A stretch of 64,000 bases of DNA from Ceriagrion tenellum (taxonomy: Eukaryota; Arthropoda; Insecta; Odonata; Coenagrionidae): the NCBI GenBank assembly GCA_963169105.1, contig OY720634.1, positions 149,117,584-149,181,583 of the forward strand, in the 5' to 3' direction. Shown here piece by piece: positions 56,607 to 64,000 of this stretch; the stretch's first letter is position 1; each line of letters begins with the position of its first letter. A program made the position numbers and the translations under genes. Below the pieces are notes generated by a model, which did no database searches, was not told the origin of the DNA, and saw only the letters and a program-made list of their open reading frames with translations.

Positions 56607-59600
56607 CTTGTTTCCTAACATTCATAAACCGCTGTTTTCTTTTCATGATCAGCAATGAACTGTTGATACGCTTCCGTTTTTTTAAACTCGTTATTCGTAT
56701 GATATGGGGAGCAAGTATGGCAAACGATAAATATGATAGATAAGCTTAAGTTTGAACGAGTTCGCATGCAGTCTAATGTTAAACACATGTTAAAGAAAAA
56801 ATGTTGATAGGTAGAAGTTCCAGTTTTCGATATTAGTCTTTGAAATAACTAGGGAGACCGCTTCCATTTTTAACTTTGAACTAGTGATTTCATTCACACA
56901 TCCGAAGATTTATGTTGCGACCACGGACTTAGGTTGCGACAGAATGTTAACCTCTGGGTCGAAGCAGTGAGGTACATGGAGAGGGCATTACGTCATCAAA
57001 CTGTAGTCTCACAACCGGATTAACATCCGTATTGGTTATCCCTCTTCTTTCCTTACTTTCCTTTGGATAGTACGACGGAATGGACGAACTATTGGACGTA
57101 TGGTAAGAACATCCACCATCTGTTTGAAATTTAAGGCAAGTAACTCCCGAAACATATATTGGTTACTTAGTGCTATAGGTTCTACTCGATTTTAGCATAG
57201 TTTTCACCAGTGGTGCAGGTTTTCATAAATTTAAATAAATAATGTATTTATGGCGAATTCGTATTTAAGACCTTACGTGCATGCTGGTATCTAGTAAGTA
57301 ATCGCTGGAAAAATCGTTAAATTGCAAAATTTGTGCGTCAGTCTGTAAGCGCCAAAGGAAAATCAGGGTTAACAAAGATGGCGGAAAAGACACGCCCACG
57401 TTACAGCTTTTAGCAAAGGCCAACATCACAAGCGCCCTCTCTATCGACCTCAAATTGGTCGAAGGTTATTCTAAAGTGTGTATTTCACGGAAAACTTCGA
57501 GGCTCACTATAGTGACGGATGATTGTTTTGTGTATCGTCGTCGAGTGCGCTCATAATACGTAATTAAGAACAGTTTACAAAGATCATTTTTTGAACGCGA
57601 TTATCATATTTATTTTCCATTTTTCGCGAACCAAATCGCCACCAATTACTCATTTGTCGATATCAACTAAATAAATTAGATGAGATTACATTGGCGCTAA
57701 GAGTTTTTTTCTGAAAATCAACTTATACCGACCATGAGGAGTTACTTGCTGAACTGGAGTTCGCATTTTCGAATCCTCAACCATTCACAGACAACCGGCT
57801 AAGCAACTTATGTCATTAGGTTGGCTGACGAGGGGAATGCGACCTTGGCCACTCGAGCTCTTGATACTGCCAATAAACAATCGTTCAGCTACCATCACGA
57901 CTCGACTACCCATATGAAACCTACTTCTCGGAGTGCATCCGTTGGTGTCTGCAGTCCATTTCATACCCCCTCCATTTTTCTTGAGCAATTAACATAGAAC
58001 ATAAAACATTGTACGCCAAACAGAGTCAAATATGATTTTAAACAACGGTCCACGAATACTTAACCAAGAATAATTGAAAAGACTACCCCACTCCCGAGCA
58101 AAAGTCCAAGAGCTCAAGATGGAAGCAAAAGAAGGCTTCGATTTCCAGAGGCAAAATAAATGGCGCCTAATGTACACGAGAAAGTTGTTTTATCGAGAGC
58201 TGTCGTTCTTCCGGCTCATGAACTGTATATCATCTTTTCGAGTCTTCATCCAGGTCAATGGCCGGACGAAGTTTTGACAGTAGAATCGTTTTCAAGGCAG
58301 TTCTTACTGCCTTCATAACTGCCCCGAAGAAGACGCTTAAGTTGAGCGACGAAACCTTGGCCTAAATGCCACCCGTGACCCGGCGAAAAGATTTAAATGA
58401 CAGACACGAAGTGCCCCTCGAGTTCGACATTAAACCAAGAAACATTTTACAGAGATAATTCTCCGTTACTATTAAATTATTCTTATTAAGGGATTCAAGG
58501 CATAGCTAAGGCTTAAAAAAATACCGGGAAAAAGTGAGCCGCCTGATATAGCAACGAATTACCACACCGTTATCCATCACATAATACTTGCTACTCCGCC
58601 ACAACCTTACTCAAAACAGAGAATCATTTCATAGCATTCCAAACTCTAGGCATGGTCTCCGGAAATTTACCTTCGGCTATAGTAATTTTTTTGTTCTAGA
58701 TATTCATTATATTCCTTCTCAGGGTTCTTTAAATAGGCATAAACGACTATATTTATGAATACCCGGCTGGACTTCATATTTTGGGAGGAAGCTATTCAAG
58801 TAATGAATAATTATAACAAATACCATGACGGTGACCCTTTTACGCCAGGAATGTCCATGAAGAATGTTTGCCCTTTAATTTCAAACCCTTCCTATAATTA
58901 ACAGCTTGTACTTTTCAAGTACCGTGGTGATTTTTGCAAAATTAATGAGAGTGCTCCAAAAAATGTTCTTGATATTTAAAAGAATATAGGAAGTGAGAGC
59001 TTGAGACATTTTCTTTTCGTTCCAAGAAAAGTTGTATCCAGTGCTTTCCATTCGCTCTCGTTTCCGTTAGGTCTTGCGCACTTTTTCACAAAACGGAAGG
59101 TAAGTTGACGTGCACTAGACATAAAAGAATGTCCACAATTGCGTCAAAATAATGATTTTAAAAACCTATGCTTTTAAATAGGTATTATAAATGAATTCCA
59201 CGACTCAACATAAAAAAATCGTCCGTAACTTTTGCGAACCCAAAAGAATGCTACCTATCGGGAAGTATCGCTGGCCGACGTAGCTCGAGTGATCGTTTTT
59301 CGTGAGCGCTAAAGGGCGCTGAATTGTTCCGATCTGCGCTAACTTCAATACTATGAAAAAAAAGGTCCAAAAATGTATTCCATTCTTTATTTGCCTTGCA
59401 GAGTTAACATGCACCTTTCTAAATTTAAAGCAAAACGACAATTGCATCCTGTGTGTTAATCTTCATAATTAAACCATGATAGTATCATATTAAAAAACAA
59501 ATGAGTCATTACAGAACTCTCTCCACGTATCGGTCATCTTACGCGAGAAATTACGAAATCATTTACGCCACAGAAGTTTATTGGTTCCGCCAAGTATTAT

Positions 59601-61680
59601 CTTCGCCGCAATATCTATTCAGAGAAACATGCGTAAGTAAATCTCCGTCATTTTACCTAGAGCCATCATAAACTTGCACCTCTTTCCTCTTTAGAATGGC
59701 GCCTAAGGGGAACACCAGCTCGGGAAAAATTCCGCGGAAATTTCTCCCGGGAAGAATTCCCTACCCGGGAACCCGGGGAAGCGGCAAATCACGCCCGCGG
59801 CTCGCGGACAAACGCAGCTTCACGATCCATCACAAACCTACAACCACCTGTAGTGAAGGGCCATGTTTAAGGAGCTGTGAAATACCACGGTCGCAGTAAA
59901 CACATCCGTAGACGACTCCGCGCTTTTATCCGGCAACTCTGCAAGTTTCCTCAAAGTTCATCTGTTTGCGAAGTCCTCAGGAATGAAATTTGATATTTAG
60001 CATAAGCGCTGTCAACTTTTCGCTGGTTGCTCTCCGCGTAATATTTCCAACGCGGAAGAAACGTAAATTTGTTGTAAATAAGGTGATCGACATGGCTCGT
60101 GCGACGTTATATCTTAAAATTCATTGCATTTATTTTACATGGGAATCCATTGTCTCTATGTACGACCATCATGTTGCTGCATTAGGTATATTATTTATAT
60201 AAGTTGCGGTTTTAACTAGTAGGCGCTGGCCTGGTGGTAATTATAATTAATACAGATTGCCCTGAAGATACCCATGCACCCTAAATATATCTATAACAAT
60301 TATTAATTCGATTTCAACATACCCCACAAACAAGCATGTATCTAGCAACCAAAATACACTAAATAAATCAAATACAGTCATACATTAATTTATATTCATA
60401 CACTTATACCAGCCAATTATTTTACGTATAGTCTTCCCTTCCTTCATCAGAGTGAACATCCACCCTCACGAACCCATGGTACGTATATCCCACTGTGTCA
60501 TCAGTAGTGCTGATGTCCGCGGCGGGAAACTGAAGGGAGTGCGAAGATCCACCCTCGGCAGAAGTCAGAACTAAAAGGGCGTTTTCGGTACACATACCCC
60601 TCAGATCTCGGCACTTGTCAGAAGGAAACAACACCAACTTCAGCGAAGAATTCTCAGACTGCGAGAAAAGTGAGTGAATAACCGCGTTACACACACATGC
60701 GCTCCTGAACGAATCAGAGACTCAATCGGGAAGGACACGATTTCGGGTTGTCAGGTAGGGTGGAGGAAAGATCCCGGTCACTGGTATCGACCACATCGGA
60801 AAGAAAGCGACCGCGTTTTCAAATCCGAATTAACGGACGAACTCAAAGTACCCGCCTCGTGCGGGGAAGTAGGAGTGGGACCGCCCTTGAAATCCTTGGA
60901 ACCCTTAACGAACACGAAATTATCTTTACACGAGGAGCATTTTATACTCGCGCAACATGGAAAAACTGAAAGAAATAAGTCGCTTCGCTCTTGCAAGGAT
61001 CTATCTCGAATAAGCTGCGAGCATTTGAAATCCTGCTAAGAAATATTGAATTCAATTCACGAAGTAAAAAAAAAAGAAGTCTTCGCACTTCGCTTAAAAC
61101 CGTGACGAGCGACGTCAGTATTAAATTGTGCCCAATGGCCGAACAATTGAGGAGTCGATCCACCGCGGCAACACACTCGGGCGATAGGGAAGGAATAACG
61201 CGCGCGCGAAATCGGACTTCAGGACCGAGGAGGAGGAAATATCAAGAGATTACTAAACGTGTGACGCAACAGATGGAGTGACTAGGTTGGGAGTCGATTG
61301 AGAACCGAATTCTACAAGGATTACTTGATTAACTCAGATCAGGAGAGTTCCCGGTTGAAAAGGAGGATATTATTTTGACACAACGTTATAGGTACATCAA
61401 GTAATGATATGAGACGAAACAGGAAATACACTGCCGAACAGATACGTACAAAAATTCCTTCTCCCACGCATCATTATAGACTAGGACAAAACGGCGACAC
61501 ACGATGACCCAGCGTTAACACACGATATGATGTTATCTTTTCCCTCTCCCAATTTCCAACTCCTCTCTGCTTCTCAGGTGGCTCGTAAGGTAATTTATTT
61601 TATACTAATATTATAATATTAATGTATCCAAAGGTAACAGCTTCAAGCCAATTACTACCTGCGTAGGACGTAGACGAACA
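56607..61680. other. Gene-poor stretch
   Basis: No gene recognised. A GC-rich open frame at 59696-59899 begins MAPKGNTSSGK after an acceptor-like CCTCTTTAG, but has no recognised family or partner exon. 60670-61290 is CG-richer with overlapping frames on both strands that look compositional. Confidence 0.35.
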
Positions 61681-61704
61681 CACGCGACCCTGCCCTGGGA
61701 AGAG

Positions 61705-61800
61705 AAAATCCTCCTCGGGCGGGATTCAAACCCGCGACCCCGGGATTAGCAGGCAAGAACTTTAACCCGCCGCCACCTGCACGTATGACGCTTTACAATG
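61705..61800 (-). repeat. tRNA-Ser(GCU)-like SINE head
   Basis: On the minus strand, GGTGGCGGCGGGTTAAAG, CTTGCCTGCTAATCCCGGGG and GCGGGTTTGAATCCCGC give a D-arm, an anticodon loop with GCT, and a perfect 5-bp T stem. The acceptor stem does not pair, so a tRNA-derived repeat is more likely than a functional tRNA gene. Confidence 0.55.
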
Positions 61801-61819
61801 TAGATGAAATATTTTCGCC

Positions 61820-61895
61820 GCCGCCGGGATTCGAAGCCGGGTCCCTACCGCTTGGGAGGCCAGTACGCGATGAACCCTCGCCCATTCGTCAGAAA
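61820..61895 (-). repeat. Second tRNA-like unit, different anticodon region
   Basis: CTGGCCTCCCAAGCGGTAGG followed by CCGGCTTCGAATCCCGG, a perfect T-arm. The anticodon position would read CCC (Gly-like). It lies directly upstream, on the same strand, of the Ser-like unit. Confidence 0.5.
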
Positions 61896-61899
61896 GGGC

Positions 61900-62460
61900 G
61901 GGGAGAGTTGTGACTTTCCTCGCACCTCACTCGCAAGTATGTATTCACCAACACTCACGTGGCGGGATGCTCCTGATGTGACGCGCACGGGTAGCAATAA
62001 TGTCTCCTCGGAGATGTTCCCAGCCTCGCTCTCTTCCTCTCTCGGCTATCTCACGCCCTCTCAAAGCGGAGACCGCGAGGAACTCTCGCTTAGCAGAAGA
62101 GGAGAGGAGTGCAATGAGCCGCGTGGTGATCGGTCGCCCTCTGCCGGCAGATTACGCGCGTCTCGTCGGACGCGGTGAGCTTTTATGAATGGAAAAGGGG
62201 GGAAATTAGGCGAAGAGGAAAAGTGTTAGGAGGAAGGCAGAGTGAGAAAGTGACGCATCGCCGCGTGGGAGGGGGGAGGTCAAGGCGCTCGGCACGAGTC
62301 GAGATGAGAGAGAGTGTAGAACATTTTGTCCCCTCCTTCGGGGAGAGAAACCTCTCGTCGCTCGCACATTACGTACGCCGGCCTTCAACTTTAGAGCCAA
62401 TGAGGACAGGTTTTAATCGGGTGCGGTCAATTGGCAGCTTCACGAACTTCCTCTAAATTT
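61900..62460. promoter_or_regulatory. CpG-rich block of unknown role
   Basis: CG dinucleotides are dense compared with flanks (for example GCCGCGTGG, TACGCGCGTCTCGTCGGACG). It may be the promoter of a gene to the right of the window or a young repeat. No splice-linked frame was identified. Confidence 0.25.
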
Positions 62461-62699
62461 ACACGGCTGGTAAGGAAAGAATTAATCGCTTAGTTGAGGG
62501 CGGAGGGGGAAGAGAAACCCGGTGTCGGCATTAGTTTGTTCGTAATGCGATCGGAGCAATTTTTCTTTCAAATAGCGCTAATATTAGAATTCCAAGACCT
62601 TATGTTGAAGCATTTTAAAATTCATACCTTTATATTGCACCTAAAGTTTTTGTCCAGTTATCTAGAAGAATGTATTCTGTTAGGAGTGAAGTAAAATGT

Positions 62700-63169
62700 C
62701 TAACCTTGTTAAGAAAAATGGTTGTTTGCTCGAAAGGAAATTGAAAATATCTTGTAAAATTATGTATCATTTACTCAATTATGAGTTCCTTCTCACTTTT
62801 TTGTATAATTAAATACCAAATTTCATATATTCGTTACTTGCTTGTTCTTGCCATGTCATTTTATTAAAATATTCAAAGTGCCTTGTTTCTGCATAGTTTT
62901 TGCCATATTGCTTCTTCTGTAAAGTGCACCATAAAAATGTATTTGGTTTTTGTTACACTGAACACTCATGTTTTGTTAATTTGTTATATATGCTTAAACT
63001 TTTTGTATGCATACATATAATACTGCCGAGCACAAATTATTCATTTGATGGCAACCCCAACACAAGTATTCTTTTGGGGTGCCTAATTTCACGAAATTTA
63101 TGTCTTAATCAATTGTATATTCAAATGTATTTTTGTGAAATAATAAATATTATTATTATTAAATTTTAA
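62700..63169 (+). repeat. Probable non-LTR 3' UTR and (TTA)n tail
   Basis: AT-rich, no conserved frame, ending in GTGAAATAATAAATATTATTATTATT like the tail of the 7690-8179 element. The upstream limit is a guess. Confidence 0.35.
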
Positions 63170-64000
63170 ATAGATCTGCGTGAAACTTTGCATGCATTTT
63201 CACATTAGTATAATCTTTCGAAAAAAGTAAAAAAAAGGCATCACACCGATTAGGATTTTGGAAACCAATGCAATTAATTTTACAAGAAGCCTTACAGCAA
63301 ATGAAATGACATATATTTTGTAATATTCGATAAGTATGAAAAAATTCCTTCTCACCGCGAAAAAACATATTTTATGTAATTATAATGATGATTTCTAACA
63401 AATATCAAGGCATATACCGTGCCGATTTGAGAAATAAAACGTTTAAGTACATAGAATTTATGCATGAATTTCAATTACCGCGCAAGAAACTGAAGTCATA
63501 ACCTGCTTTAATTAAAGGAAAAATTTTAAATAAAATTCTTCCAAAATTTCAATTACTGCCTTTATGATGAGCTCCACTGAGAAGAAACAGGTGCAATCAA
63601 ATAATATCTGATCGTAGAATTTTTTCCCGACTTACCTGATTTCTTATTAAAATATGATGACATACTCAATGATCCACGACTATCGCTTAAACCACATTAA
63701 CAAAAGGCTTCGAGGAGTCCATAGTTGAAGTGACCCATCCGGAGGTCGGATGTACTCTATTTGAAATGCAATTCAAAAAGCTTTCGAGGAGCTAGCGGGT
63801 AAAAGCTGGCAAGAGGAGACTATCCTCTTGATAAGGCAAGAGATAACGGATATTAACCTACGACCATGCATGGAATTGCTCAGGGAAGAAATCTCCAAGG
63901 CCGTGAATCTAACCTCAGGCAATTAGGCTTCTGAGCCATTGTGCAGATCACTACATTATCCAGGACCGCCAAATTAATGCCATGCTTAATAAACGCTTTC
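63170..64000. other. No recognised feature
   Basis: AT-rich to 63660; 63690-64000 is more balanced in composition, with a short frame on each strand but no family signature. Confidence 0.4.

Noticed and set aside
61705..61895. Functional tRNA-Ser and tRNA-Gly genes
   Set aside because: T-arms are good but acceptor stems do not pair and no 3' T-run terminator is placed properly; tRNA-derived repeats fit better.

Overview
The window looks like nuclear DNA of an arthropod, most likely an insect. It has one protein gene split over about 25 kb by GT-AG introns, AT-rich non-coding DNA, and many decayed transposable elements: APE-type non-LTR retrotransposons, a Penelope-like fragment, TIR DNA elements, MITEs and tRNA-derived SINEs. 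No bacterial-style operon, rRNA gene or CRISPR array is present. I cannot name the species.

The one gene I can identify firmly is a complete gamma-glutamyltransferase (GGT) on the minus strand. Nine coding exons lie between 31560 and 6654. Their phases close exactly (1785 nt, 594 residues), with a type II membrane anchor, the substrate-binding Arg and the autocatalytic Thr all intact. A non-coding first exon probably lies upstream; a CpG-rich block near 38140-38500 that ends in a good donor is a candidate.

The last GGT intron (6801-15000) holds the most unusual object here: a 5.65-kb element (8417-14069). It has nearly identical inverted arms of about 1.28 kb, ends that read 5'-AG, and a 6-bp target duplication (CCTATA). 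That terminal signature resembles Polinton/Maverick elements, yet no polymerase, integrase or capsid gene is visible. Instead the interior carries a three-exon minus-strand gene model for an unrecognised protein with a signal-peptide-like start, followed by a poly(A) signal.

Layout. 1-3050 and 38494-42895 are two diverged copies of one segment in the same orientation. They flank the GGT gene and suggest a tandem duplication with a second GGT to the left of the window. 3450-8180 holds retrotransposon fragments, a pogo/Tigger-like TIR element and the GGT 3' end. 8417-14069 is the long-TIR cargo element. 14496-31560 is the body of GGT with intronic MITE, SINE, LINE and TIR insertions. 31561-38140 is the probable first intron, with LINE and Penelope-like fragments. 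38140-42895 is the candidate promoter followed by duplicate copy 2. 42974-63170 is gene-poor repeat DNA, including a non-LTR element split by a second one (48.5-51.5 kb), another long-TIR element (54.3-56.6 kb) and tRNA-derived repeats near 61.7 kb. 63170-64000 shows nothing I recognise.

GGT is the only probable host gene. The remaining structure is mobile-element history around it, with the cargo element the main candidate for something undescribed.
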